Both the position numbers and the translations under genes were made by a program. Below the pieces are notes generated by a model. The model saw only the letters and a program-made list of their open reading frames with translations, ran no database searches and was not told the DNA's origin. 64,000 bases of DNA. Origin: Chiua virens (lineage: Eukaryota > Basidiomycota > Agaricomycetes > Boletales > Boletaceae). Where the stretch lies: contig JAHNUO010000006.1 in assembly GCA_019787685.1 (NCBI GenBank), positions 2,294,001-2,358,000 on the forward strand, written 5' to 3'. This document shows positions 27,867-40,100 of the stretch, in pieces (positions within the stretch are counted from its first letter, which is position 1; each line of letters opens with the position of its first letter).

Positions 27867-29669
27867 ATGGAAACTTCAGGTCACCCTGAATTCGAGCCCC
27901 AGTTGAGCCAAGACGGGTTGTTCTGTTCATCGCCTCTGGAGACCCTTGTTCGCCGTGCATCATCTCGACGCCAAGCAGCGAAGCAGCAGACTCACCGTCC
28001 TGGCCAATCCGGTGCCACCATACCCCCAGCTCTCCGGCCCCGTCATGCCCCTCCTCAACTTTCCTTTGCAGTGTTGCCCCCGAGGCCTCTCGCCAACCCG
28101 CACATCCCCGATTCTCCGTTATTGCATTCGAACTTCCGGAGTTCGACAGCTAGCGCGGCGACGAATATAACCGCACTCCTTGCTAGCCAGAATTCCAAGT
28201 CCTTTCTTTCGTTTACGGATGATTGCGAACTGGACGATGGTTGCGCGGAGGACTATTATTACGGACAACAACCTCAGCCATCGGGCAGCCACAATCATTA
28301 TCCAACTTTCGCCACTCCCTCGGGCCCCATCATTCATCACCCTGAATCGCAAACTGACTTATGGCAGCAAGCTTGCACTGGCCCAACGCAGCCAGCAGCA
28401 ACCGGTTTTAAAGATCTTATGCCCCCGCTACCTTCCTCTTTACCGACCGTCGTCGTCTCCTCCCCGCAGGATGACGATCCAAAGTCAAGCGGTCCTATGC
28501 GGCAACCCATTGTGTCACAATCTGGTTCCGCACGACTGAATTTCTCAAGACCAGGTCGACCACCTATAATATCCTCCGAAGAACAGAAACGACATGTGCT
28601 CGAGCGAAATGCCCAGAGGGCGAACTCGCCCAGAACTCGTCCCAGTCCAGCGTCCTTCAGCCCTGTCACTCCTCTTACTGGTGTATATTCTGAACAGCTC
28701 CAGACTTCCAGGCATCTTACATCGAGCGAGTCTTCCGCCTCGTCGTATCTTCGTCCTGACGGCTTCTACCCCCCTCCTTCACACCACCCCTCTAATCATG
28801 TCGCACTCCCTTCGCACCCACCTTCCTTGAGAGCCGGATCACCTTCTAGCTTGTACTCTAATTCATATTCATTCTACCAGTTGGACAGCGCGGTGCCATC
28901 GCCGACATCTCTGAGCCCCCAATCTTCCCCAGACGTGTCTCCCGCCACCAGTCGACCTGCGTCTGCCGAACCTCAGACACCGGAGGATTACCTTCAATTG
29001 GGGATACGATATCACGAAGGCAATCAGCTAAAGGACTCGGCATTCTATTTCGAGAAGAGCGCGAGGGAACAGGGTGGGTGTGGGGTTGGAATGCTGATGT
29101 GGGGTCTCACGCTGAGGCATGGTTGGGGGTGCGAGAAAAATGAAAAAGGCGGCTTCAAGTGGCTGACAAAGGCTGCTGAGTCGGCGGTGGATGACCTCGA
29201 GAAAGCAAAAAAGGGGCTGGACGTCAAGGGTGTCAAGGTGAGTTGTCTGCTCTGTGGACTACCACGTCAGCTTGCTTATGCACACTGTGACAAGGAGGAG
29301 CTCGTGCTTGCTATCTACGAGGTCGGCCAGTGCTTCTTTCAGGGCTGGGGTGTACCAAAAGATCAGAAGATGGCAGTCGTACGTAACTGATCGCTTGTGC
29401 GTGTCGAGGCTCTGACAAGATTGGAGTAGAGCTACTACCGGGTTTCTGCAAGACTAGGGGATGCAGATGCCCAGCAGGATCTAGCCTTCTGCCTTGCCAA
29501 TGGAAAGGGGTGCAAGAAGGACAAGAAGGAGGCTGCACGGTGGTATCGCGCCGCAGTGAGTTCACTGTTATGTTCTGTCATCCGTAACCTCAAATGACCA
29601 TTCCAGGTCGCACAAGGTGCTAGCGACGTTGGGATGGCGTGGATTTACAAAGACAAGTATAAAGACTGA
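27867..29669 (+). CDS. Sel1-repeat cell-cycle protein, Nif1/Dsf2-like
   Basis: The N-terminal two thirds are Ser/Pro-rich and probably disordered (SPSSLYSNSYSFYQLDSAVP). The C-terminus has Sel1-like repeats: PEDYLQLGIRYHEGNQLKDS, GGCGVGMLMWGLTLRHGWGC, AIYEVGQCFFQGWGVPKDQK, ARLGDADAQQDLAFCLANGK and KKDKKEAARWYRAA. The end GMAWIYKDKY resembles the conserved end of fungal Nif1/Dsf2 proteins, which in fission yeast are linked to the mitotic inhibitor kinase Nim1 (family knowledge). The first exon is one 1.37-kb open frame, followed by three small exons. The role here is inferred from the family only. Confidence 0.8.
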
Positions 29670-29850
29670 ATGCTGAACTCCTTTCGCGACCCCATCGACC
29701 CGCGACCGCGCTAACATGCATGGATACATGGCGGCGGTCCCCTCGTAATACTAGGTTACTCCGCGTGGAGTAGTGTGGATGATGCACTTATACCCCGTGA
29801 ATATGAGTTGAAGAGATGAATGAGAAGTCGTTTACTTGCGGATAGCGTCA

Positions 29851-30162
29851 TCAAATGTACAGACCCCCTCCGTTTTGCTCGCGTCTCTTACCCTGTTCAT
29901 CGTGCGATCGGGGGAGGGCTTCAACCTGAATGATTAGCCTCCACGGAACCATCACTTGGCCAACATAGCGGCCTGTGGGGGTATCTGTACCGAGGATGTA
30001 CTCCTCGGTGTTGACCAGCAATATGTTGAGCAGTTGGTCTGTACCGACAAAGGTACCGACAAAGGCACGGTTGTCGCAAGTGACGATGCGAAGGGTTTCT
30101 TTGAGCAGGTTCCTCACAGCGGCAATTGCTGGGGTGTCCATGGACGGGTTAGACGAGGACAT
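29851..30162 (-). CDS. NAA38: LSM-domain protein, NatC auxiliary subunit NAA38-like
   Basis: Small Sm-fold protein of about 103 residues, uninterrupted by introns. After MSSSNPSMDTPAIAAVRN comes the Sm1 motif LKETLRIVTCDNRAFVGTFV with GTDQLLNILLVNTEEYILG, and the Sm2 motif RYVGQVMVPWRLIIQVEA. This spacing fits the LSMD1/NAA38 (Mak31) group that supports the NatC N-terminal acetyltransferase, though a general LSm8-like assignment cannot be excluded. The frame is open further upstream, but the ATG at 30162 matches the family start best. Divergent from the S28 peptidase with about 250 bp between starts. Confidence 0.75.
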   Translation of the reverse strand: MSSSNPSMDTPAIAAVRNLLKETLRIVTCDNRAFVGTFVGTDQLLNILLVNTEEYILGTDTPTGRYVGQVMVPWRLIIQVEALPRSHDEQGKRREQNGGGLYI

Positions 30163-30416
30163 ACTAGTAGTACTTAGTAGTAAACTAGGCGGTATATCTA
30201 GGTCGCCCGGATTTTTCCGCTGTGTTCCGAAAATTTCCGTGTATATAGGTCTCACCATTGGAGTGCAGTACAATTTTGTAGTCCTTTAAGTATCGTAATA
30301 TAGGTACTGCGAATGCACTAGGCTGAACCGCACCCGGACGCGGGTGACCCTGGGACTGAGTTGGCGAAGCGAAAGTCTTCCCGACAAGCTACAACGAAAC
30401 TGTGTTGCACACCTCG

Positions 30417-32710
30417 ATGAGGCTCAGCACCCCATCCGTCCTCGTCCTTGCGACGCTTGCAAGCGCGGTCACACCTTCCAGCCGTACGCCAATTAGTCCC
30501 CAGCATGTCAACCTTTGGAGGTTAGAAGCTCGAACGAGAGCATTGGAAACGTCCTGTTTAGCCAAGGCGTCGCCTCTGATGCTACAGGATTCGACGGCCG
30601 GCTTTGTCTTTGGAGCGGACCAGCCTCAATACCCTGGATTCCCAGAGCAGTTCTTCGAGCAACCTATAGACCATGCAGACCCATCCCAGGGAACGTTCAA
30701 GCAACGCTATTGGGTTAATGCCCGACACTATGTACCAGGTTCGGGCGCACCAGTCATCGTCTTGGATGGTGGCGAGACGAGTGGAGAGGACAGGTTGCCG
30801 TTCCTGGATACAGGCATAGTGGAGATCTTGACTAACGCAACGGGAGGAGTCGGTGTTGTGTTGGAACATCGCTACTATGGTGCGTGTAATAATGCCAAAC
30901 ACACGTGCTAGATGTCATTAAACGTATTGCAGGAGCGTCTATCCCTGTACCGGATTTTAGCACCGATAACTTGAGGTGACGCTGCTCGACGAATCCCATC
31001 GGATGTACTGAACAATCCCCGTAGATGGTTGAACAATGATCAAGCTGCCGCAGATTCTGCAAACTTCATGAGCAAGGTCAAATTTAAAGGCATAGATGAA
31101 GATTTGACGGCACCGAATACCCCTTGGATTTACTACGGTGTAGGTCACGCACTCCACGAGTCTCGTCGTACATTTTGAATTACATTGCAAAAAAAAAGGG
31201 TTCCTACGCTGGCGCTCGAGCGGCGCACATGAAAATCTTATACCCCGATCTTGTCTTTGGAGCAATTGCCTCGAGTGGTAGATATTTACTTTACACCCGG
31301 ATAGTTTCACAATCTTAACATCACACAGGCGTTATCCATGCTGCCCTTTCTAATTGGGAATATTACGATATCATCCGCGAAGCTGCCGATCCTGCGTGTT
31401 CTGCACACATCGAGAACACAGTAAAGACGGTCGACACCCTTCTTCAACTCCCGTTCCTCAAAAGCTTCCTTAAAGGCTTATTTGGACTACATGGACTTGA
31501 GCACGACGACGACTTTGTTTCTGTCCTCGAGGTGAGCCTACCGCTCGCAATCACGAATTGTCATGCTAACTACCCAAGTATCCACTGGGAGCGTGGCAAG
31601 CCAAGGTCTGGGATCCGGCAGTGGGCAGCACGAAATTTGACGAGTTTTGTGAAGCACTGAGCAAGCCCATCATTGGTGCTTACGAAATTGCTGCTTTGCC
31701 GGTTGGGCACGAAGACCGTCTTTTGACTATATGGGACGACCACAAGATCGATTTCTCTGTCTTAAATTACGCGCAATGGATCAGGGAGGTGAGAGTTAAC
31801 TCTCTTTTTAAAGGAATGAGAGGAACATTTGAATCTACACCCTGATGTTAGAACTATGTGAAGCCTTGCCTTGACACCAACTCGACAGTGGAGGAGGTCA
31901 GGACGATCATAATATTGTCTTCGTGACACGTTCAGCCTCCTGATTATGTGAAATGGAACCAGTGTTTTGGCACGTATAATGATACGCAGTTTACCGACAC
32001 CTCGCTCTCTCAAGAATGGCGCCTATGGACATTCCAAGTTTGCACGGAGTGGGGATACTTCTCCGTATATCTTTCGTTTCACGTCTCCTATGAAGATGGC
32101 TGATATTTTGATAGACTGCCCCGCCTGACCCAGACTATCCTCGAATCGTATCCAAGCTGATGACCATGGATTATGCCACCAAGATCTGTCGCCAGGTAAG
32201 TCTTTACTCTCTTGAGCGTGTTTCGTTCTCGGAGGAACAAAACACGTCTAATCATCCATTTTCTTTCCTAGGCGTACCCACCTGGCAAATATTTCACAGT
32301 TCCTGAGTTACCGAACGTCACCGCTGTGAATGCCCTTGGAGATTTTGCGATCGCTGCGGATAAGCTGGCTATTATAGATGGCGAAGGTACTACCCCTCTT
32401 GTTTACTTATCTGTTGTTCGTGAAGTACTGATGCTTCCTAGTTGATCCTTGGAAGCCCTGTACTCCACACAGCGAGTACGCCAAAGACAGGGAAGACACG
32501 ATCCTTCAGCCATTCAAGCTCATTCCTGGTGCGCATCCATGTTCAAATTTCCCATTGATGTACACTGATCAAGCACTGGCATCAGGCGGTGTTCATCACT
32601 ACGACGAATACGGACTCCGCGACATCTATGATGAGCCGCCGGAAATACAACAAATTCACCACGAGATGATCGAGTTTGTGCGCGAGTGGCTGAGAGATTT
32701 CAAGGCGTAG
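30417..32710 (+). CDS. Secreted serine carboxypeptidase, family S28
   Basis: Prolyl-carboxypeptidase-like secreted peptidase. MRLSTPSVLVLATLASAVT is a signal peptide. The mature part shows FEQPIDHADPSQGTFKQRYW and APVIVLDGGETSGEDR, then VGVVLEHRYYGASIPVPDF. The nucleophile Ser is in YYGGSYAGARAAHMK, split by an intron ending in an A-rich acceptor near 31199. The Asp is in IIDGEVDPWKPCTPHS and the His in GGVHHYDEYGL. The C-terminus is EMIEFVREWLRDFKA with stop at 32710. About nine introns. Complete triad and normal size, so probably active. Fungal S28 enzymes often act on proline-rich peptides in acidic surroundings. Confidence 0.88.
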
Positions 32711-32871
32711 ATCTTCATACATCCTTTCGTACACACTTGCTAGTTCGTGGCTCGTGATGTGGTCAATTGTTGCATAAATGTTTCGAAAAAGGATATATGC
32801 TGGACGAGAAGTCGGAATTGATTGTCACTCATTGGATCAGATCGCCATCATTCCCTTAGCGAGGATCTACG

Positions 32872-34053
32872 ATGGCTCAACGAACCTCGTTTTCAGTCGG
32901 ATCCAGGCAGTCTGAACTGGCAAAGATCCAAACCAACATCGTCGTCCAGAAACTCGCCGACAAGTTTCCCTCCTACACGTTCGAAACACGATTCAATGAA
33001 ACCGAAGGAGACAAGAACCAATCACAAGCCCTCTTTTTGCTCGGGGGCAAGGCATTGTGGACGAGGGGGCTCGAGGAGTTACTCGCCGACAAACAAGTGG
33101 ACATGCTCGTGCACAGTCTCAAGGACGTGCCGACGGATCTCCCGGGGGAATTCAAGATTGGTGCGATATTAGAGCGAGAGGCGTGCGTAGACAGCTTGGT
33201 GATGAAAGCTGGATCGCCTTACAAGGGGCTCGAGGCATTGCCTGCTGGGAGCAGGATCGGAACGAGTAGTGTGCGGCGCTCGGCACAGATCAAAAATTAT
33301 CTCAAAAATCATCACAAGGAGCTGGAGATGTCGTTCAAAGATGTGGTGCGTAGGGGATTATTCGAGTGATCTTCCAAGACTAAACATATGCGCAGCGCGG
33401 AAACCTGTACGTTATGTAGTTCGATTCGTCGTCTACACCGAGATTGACGATTGAGTGATAGTAATACCCGCCTAAAGAAACTAGATGCGACCGAAGAGGA
33501 TGATGCGTATGATGCACTCATCCTTGCCAAGGCGGGACTCGTGCGGCTCGGATGGTCGCATCGTGCCACAGAAGATCTGGCACCTCCGATCTTGTATCAC
33601 GCTGTATCTCAGGGTGCGTTGGCCGTAGAGATTCGTACCGACGCATCGAAGGAAGTATTCGAGTTATGCGAAGCGCTCACGCATCAACGAACTCAGTGGA
33701 TGTGTCTCGCTGAACGTGCGATGTTGCGCACGTTGGAAGGGGGATGCAGTGTCCCCGTTGGCGTCAACACGAAACTCACCCAGGTGGTAGAGGGCAAGGA
33801 AAGACTGACGAGCGGGGAGTCGAAGCTAGAAAGTGGTGTGCTGGAGATCACGGGTTGTGTCACCTCGCTTGATGGTGAACGGCAGTTTGTCAAGACGATC
33901 GAGGAGAGGGTGACAAGCACCACCGAGGCGGCAGAGGTAGGAAAGAGGATCGGGCAAATACTGCTGGAGAGTGGTGCACGGGAGGTATTGGAGGAGATCA
34001 AAGCGGACAGGGCAGCTCGGGCACGAGAAGCAGAAGAAAGCAAAACATCATAA
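32872..34053 (+). CDS. HEM3: HEM3 porphobilinogen deaminase
   Basis: Condenses four porphobilinogen units to hydroxymethylbilane in haem synthesis. MAQRTSFSVGSRQSELAKIQ is the N-terminal motif. Then come KALWTRGLEELLADKQVDML, VHSLKDVPTDLP, RIGTSSVRRSAQIK, LILAKAGLVRLGW and VSQGALAVEIRTD. The dipyrromethane-binding Cys is in LEGGCSVPVGVNTKL. The C-terminal domain is of normal length. The conserved FKDVRGNLNTRLKKLD block is assembled from three exons, the middle one only 11 nt (33396-33406, encoding Arg-Gly-Asn and part of Leu). The rest is intronless. It lies about 160 bp downstream of the S28 gene in tandem. Confidence 0.93.
33396..33406 (+). other. HEM3: 11-nt micro-exon of HEM3
   Basis: The 11 bases lie between acceptor gcgcag and donor gtacgt. 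They restore the invariant Arg-Gly-Asn motif and the reading frame between the two large exons. Confidence 0.8.
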
Positions 34054-34372
34054 GGATTTGTGCATACCAGTTACATTGCGAAAAACTGTATTCTTGTAGT
34101 TCACTGTGCAACCCTGGATAGCGAATGCACATGCATATGAAACACAAGAAAGTGAATCTGCCTCCCCACGAGCGCCTGGACATCCCTGGATACAATTACG
34201 GGCAACAAGTGACTCTAAAGCAGGGAGGAATTGACATTGAAGAAAGAGATGCGACCAAAAGTGGCTTATGAGTGATTCTGTTGTTTGTGCGTATTTTACT
34301 TGCTGTGTAGACCCGATAGGCTCATAAGTAGGGCTGCCGCTCTCTCCTCGCAACTCGCACGACGGTCGGGCA

Positions 34373-35336
34373 ATGGCTACTGTATCGTCCCGGCGTCTGC
34401 GCAAGGAACTCAGCGAGATCCACGCAGAAGGATGTCCTTGCGGTATTTACTTTCCGTCCCGATCTAGCTTATCTATTGACTCCGCATCATGTGCGCAGGC
34501 ATCAAACTCCTCAGCGCAGAGGACTTCGAAACCTGGTTCTTCTCTATAGAGGTCTTAGGCGAAAGCCTATACCAGGTAGGTCCTCTCAATGCCACATATT
34601 CATCGCTAATTTGTCATCGCTAGGGGGAGGTCTTCAAATTGATGTTCCGTTTTGATGCAAACTACCCCATCTCCTCCCCAGCGGTCCAGTTTGTCATAGA
34701 CACAGACCACCAGGCACCTATACACCCGGTACGTCCGCCGAGTTTGAGTCAATGTGGCAATAATCTCTGACTCGATCTCAGCACGTGTACTCCAACGGAC
34801 ATGTGAGTAGACATCGTTAAGCGCCTATTTCTGTTTCTAATCTCGTGCGAAGATCTGCGCCTCCATCCTTGGGACAGAGTGGTCTCCTGTGTTGAGCGTG
34901 TCTGCCGTTTGTGTCACGCTGCAGAGCATGCTGGCGTCTTGCAAGGTAACCTCTACCATGATGATGCCTATGATTTTCTCTTGATGTACTCTCCTATTAT
35001 AGGTCAAGGAACGGTAAGTCTCCTGATCATGCTGTGTTGTCATCATACCGAAATAGCGCTCGTGTTCAAGCCCCGTAGACAACGATCGATATGTCCGGAC
35101 AGCGCCTGACAATCCGAAGAAGGTATGTCGCTCTCTTGTGGAACTTCCCTTGTTGACTTGGTTCTCGGCAGACACGCTTCCAATACCACGGTAAGTCAAC
35201 TTGATATCATTCAACCCACGACTCATCGCATTCATCTCGTTCGCGATCGTGGTACGCCAGATGACACGTACGTTCCCACCACTTTTCTATGAAGGCGGTA
35301 TGGCTAAGTTGTGATTGATTACTTTACAGGGTGTGA
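34373..35336 (+). CDS. UBE2W: UBE2W-type ubiquitin-conjugating enzyme E2
   Basis: E2 of the UBE2W group, which in animals attaches ubiquitin to substrate N-termini. MATVSSRRLRKELSEIHAEG is the first helix. Then come GEVFKLMFRFDANYPISSPA and APIHPHVYSNGHICASIL with the catalytic Cys, and the group-specific HVYSNGH instead of the usual HPN. WSPVLSVSAVCVTLQSMLAS follows. After further short exons, NDRYVRTAPDNPKKTRFQYH leads to a final DDTV. The last exon is seven bases including the stop at 35336. At least nine small exons, all with good GT-AG borders. Confidence 0.88.
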
Positions 35337-37100
35337 AATTCTACTCGTCGATCAATTTTTGCATGTATGAACCCAAACGCTGTATGTATTACTTCCCCGA
35401 GGCACCAAGATAGTGAAATGAGTTGTAATAGGTAATTGCATGTGTGTGATGTGGACGTCGCTGCAGTGATTATCGGTAGATAAGATAGGATTTGCCGAGC
35501 AATCCTGAACGCCTACTGAAAGAATAGTGATCCAAGACAATTATTGTAGCCTCAAGTTGTTAGGCTGTACTATCTTCCACTTCCGACCATTCCCTATCCA
35601 CTAAATGAAACACTTCCGAAAATTTAAATACGCGAGCGCAGAGCTAGAGCGGAGCTTGTCACGAAGCATGGCTCGAATCTCTCCAGCCGGTGCCACAGAG
35701 TTGCATGCATGATTGCAGATCAGTGAGACAGCTAACGCCATCCAATACCACAGAAAGGATCTATGGGAAGGTCAACAGAAATTGAAAAAGATATCGAGAA
35801 AAGCCGGTCTGAGTCCGATTCAGATGTATCGCGGAAATTTTCGAGCTTGAGTGAACGAAGGCGAGAGAATTTGGACCACGCAGGAAATACCAAACATACA
35901 TCGAAGTAATCCTGGTGCACCATTATCAATGATGAATGAAAGCACCTCGAGAGAGTAAGGTGTTTGCTTGAGGATGTGGTACATGTGCGGTATTTGCAGT
36001 TCCCGAAAAAAAAAACCAGCTTCAACCTTGATGTATAATTCTGTGAGAACAGTCTGAGAGAGTCTATCAACGTGCTCCAGACTCCAGATGACCATGGAAA
36101 GAACATGCAGTGGCGGCGAAATATCCATGTGAGGCATGATGGATCCATCACATTCGGTCACATCAAGGCGAAATACACTGATCTTTGACCTCTCCTCAAG
36201 TGCGGGACCGAGAGGACTATCCAGGGATTGGCACCGCTCATAGTTCTTCAAGTGATGCTAGAGAGGTAATTGCCCGCCAGAGGTTTTCATCCGGTTGAGA
36301 ATGTGAGTCGTCTGATGTTTGACATTTGCGACAACCAGTGAGGTACTCCTAGGAATGAGTTCTCTTATACATAGTTTGACCCATTAGCGTGACGATCAAG
36401 TCATTCTTGAAGTGACAGAATCGCACAAGTTTGAGCAAGGGAGAGGGCGAGAGGCTGTTTGGAGATGAGCTATGACATCAGTGTTGTCTCGATCGAGGAA
36501 CGATCGACAACCTCGAACTCGAGGTATTAGGTATTTATACATACGTGGGAGGCAGAAAATGGCGAAGATTAGGAATTCCTCCCAACAAAGATATTTAGTG
36601 GATGTGGGTCGGAGGCAGTGTTCAAATATGTGGACGTTTGGAATGATAAGCAAGATTCGAGTCTCGCTGCGTCGTTCCGGAGCTGGAAAACAAAACAATG
36701 TGCGCATCAATAACAGAGGAAGGAATGTAGTTTTGCGTATGATTAGACCATGCAAAGAGTGTCATATCTACGCAAGCTGGCAAGGCGGCGTCCAGACGCA
36801 CATGGGCTTGAGACAAGTCGAAAGTATTTATCAAGTATTTATCGCTGGATGTGACGTGTCAATGTGACATGTGACACTTGACACCACATAGTATTGGCGG
36901 ATCGTCTCAGTACCCTGAAGGCAGGAGGTACTCCAACATGTTGCGCGAGGGGGATCAGAGTCACAAGAGACCTTCAGATCTGACATCTGAGATTAAAAAG
37001 TACTCCAGTGTTGATTGCTCTCGTCGTTTGTCCGTTTTCTATGAGTCATACTCGTCTCAAGTACAGTACGCGCAACGTCTACTCGTGAATAGGAAGTGTT
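35337..37100. other. Gene-poor interval
   Basis: 1.76 kb between UBE2W and the ABCC 3' end. Apart from the minus-strand open frame at 35820-36251 I see no convincing gene. Short overlapping words of the gtgacatgtgac type occur at about 36850-36880. Confidence 0.4.
35820..36251 (-). pseudogene. Unassigned open frame, possible F-box/LRR remnant
   Basis: A 143-codon open frame with Leu-rich segments (LHVLSMVIWSLEHVDRLSQT; PYSLEVLSFIID) ends RKFPRYI. The hydrophobic periodicity resembles the leucine-rich parts of fungal F-box proteins, but no F-box and no clear start context are visible. It could be a decayed fragment or chance. The function is unknown. Confidence 0.25.
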
Positions 37101-40100
37101 TCATGTTGAACGTTTGACCATGGAAAGGAGAGTTTCTCTGTCCTTGCTCGCGTATACGAGCGTGCGGAAAATGCTCTCCTCTTGTTGTAAAAGGTGACTG
37201 GGACTGTCGAGCTCGACCTGTGAATATGCATCAGTATTGGGATCTGAATTTCACCCATTGGGAGAAAGGAACACACGATACGCCCTGCGTCCAGAACCAT
37301 CTGTGAACGTGGTTCATCATCAGCATTCGCGTTCAGTCTACGACAAAAATGGAATGGACGTACGATGCGGTCGGCATCCATGACGGACTGTAGCCGGTGA
37401 GCGATCACGAGCTGCGTGACACCCTTGAGTTCTCGAAGCGACCTCTGAATGACCGCGTCCGTCTTGTGATCTAAGCGGACGCAGAATATCGGATGAGTAC
37501 GACTGTCGCGAGGACGCAATTTTTGATCTCACCTATGGCAGACGTCGCTATCGAGCAGCGCAGCGTGAGCATGCCACGAGCGCAAAACAGTGTAGCGGTC
37601 ACGTACCTTCGTCAAGGATGAGCAACTTGCTCTCCCGCACCATCGCGCGTGCCAACGCGACGATCTGTCTCTGGCCGACGGACAGATTGGCACCGCCGGC
37701 GGTGACGGGGGTATCAAGCGTAAGTCTGTTGGCCGTGTTGTTGCTGCCGTCATCGTGGCCCGACCCGCTCGTGTCCAGGTCCTGCAACTCGGAGAGACCG
37801 GCGGACCGGAGGGTGTCGTTGAGAACCGCATCGTCCAGCTGGTCAAACGGGTCGAGATTTTGGCGAATCGTGCCGTTGAGGAGATCGGCCTGCCAGAGGG
37901 TCATCACCAACAAGTATATGAGAAACGGAAGAGGGAGCGCGTACAGACTGAGGGATGATCGTGAGACGCGAACGCAGTGCTTCGAGCTGTATAGAGGACG
38001 TGAGCACGCCGTCGTAATACACGTCGCCTTCGGCGGGAAGACAGCGCAAGAGAGAAAGCGTGAGAGAGGTCTGTTGACGTAGTGAATCAACTTAAGTAGG
38101 CACCTTGCAGCAAAGTACTTACCTTGCCACTTCCAGTGCGTCCAACTGCAGGACAGTCAGATGTGCAGTACCTACAAGACTCACGAAAGTATCACGCACC
38201 AATCCCAACTCGCTCTCCGGAGCGAATGTGGAAGGACAGACTGTGGAGGGCGTTGGGAGCATCCTAGAAGTTATAAGGCTTATGATCTTCACGGGAGAAT
38301 AGAATGGCACATACACTCGAGTATCGGGCAGAAAGGTTCTCCACCCGCAAGTCTCCCGATGCTGGCCAGTACGCGGGAGGACTGGTCTTGCTGGTTCGTT
38401 CGGTCTCTTGTTCGACGTCCATGTAACTTGCAATTCGCTCGAGACTGGTGCATCGACCATATTCAACAACGACACCTCCAAGTCGTTCTCGGTCTTACCT
38501 GTTGCCTAAGATCTAGGTCAGCTCGGAAATCAATAAACACGTCAAGGATGCTTTACCATGAATCTCTGTCTCGTTGAACATAGTTATCCACCATAAGATG
38601 GCTGAACTAAAGTCGACTGGAAGACGTCGTCAAACAATAACCCAGCTACCCAGAAACAGTATCACGCACCTGCCATGTTCAAGGAAAACCCGACGTTCGA
38701 AGGGCTTATATTATGGTATCCGTACATCAGATACGCTGCCAAGGACGCCAAAAACAGGGCCCCCAGCATCTCCAGTCTGATGGAGACCCAGCTATGTAAC
38801 GTGGTCAGCGGAGGTGAAACATGTCCGCACAATCTATTCACCAGTTGAGGGCATAAAAAGTGCGCGCGATCCTGGTGTACTGGTCAATGCGCGAATGGTA
38901 TTCCTTGATGAACACGCTTTGCGCACCAAAGGCGCGGACAGAGACTAGAGGTGTACTTCGACAGTGAAGTATTCGTTCCAAGATGTCTCAGCGACTTACC
39001 TAGGCCGGCGAGCGCAGCGTCCAGGTGAGCCAGCAGAGGTGCCTTGGCATTACTCATCTCCCGCTTCACAGACAGCTCGGCTTTCATGTACATTTGTCCG
39101 CACTACCCACCAACGAGCGCGGTAAGCAAGCCGAACAGCGCAAACGGTGGGGCCATATAAACCACAACAGCGAGTAAAGTTATCATCCTGATCGTCAGTC
39201 CTATTAAGTTGGATAAGGACATGGCAAACATCCCATCAACTAGTGCGAGTCAATTGAGCTAATCGCAGGTGCCGTGCGGGAATTTGGAAACTCCGTACCC
39301 GTTCCGATGTCTTGAGTGCATCTCGTGATGACTCGAGCTACTGGGGTCGTGTCAAGCCATCTATGACAGTTCAAACGAGACGAGCCTGACAGTAAAAGAA
39401 GAATACCTGAATGTAGCACCAAGGATTCGTTGAACAAGTCGGTCATGGATAACCTTGGAGGCCCTCAGCGATCCTACTAGGTTGAGAGTGTACCCCAGTA
39501 TATACACGATCAAGGTGTTCAATATGATCAGCGAGAAAATAGCGATATTGCTGAGACGAGTGATTCAAAACTTTGCCAGAAAATAGTGCTTAAAACCTTA
39601 CTATCTGACGTTGACCGTAGGGGATTCCTGGTATTGTTGAGCCCAGTACCCAAGATACCAAGATTGAGCGGCTAGGCTGGTGTAAGTAGCAAATAAAAAG
39701 AAAACGAATAGACCCCAGTTCAAGATGGGTGCCGCGCCGCCCCAGCCGAGTAGATAGAGAAGAACTGGAAAAAGAGATTTTTTTTTGAATGGCAAAGCTA
39801 AAACCAATGGCACGAATGAAGTTACCTGCTGGCCAACCGACATGTCCCTCAGCGATCTTTTCTGTTGTTGTCAGCGTTTTGCCTTCTTCAGTTGACGACA
39901 TGTACTTCCCCAACGTAGAGGTGTTGTCACTGGTGCTGGGTGTACCATGGACGTCAACTTCCCTGTCTTGTCCCATATCGGTGATATCTGTATCCCCGCC
40001 CGCGCTGGCTTGCAGAAGCTCGTGACTCTCAGCCTGACCATCTTTGTCTAGAGTCACGACATATCGAGGAATGTCCTTAAAGAGTGAGACATGGTGGGTC

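Noticed and set aside
27867..28830. Alternative open frames overlapping the Nif1-like first exon
   Set aside because: Ser/Pro-rich GC-rich coding sequence leaves other frames open; only one joins in frame to the Sel1 repeats.
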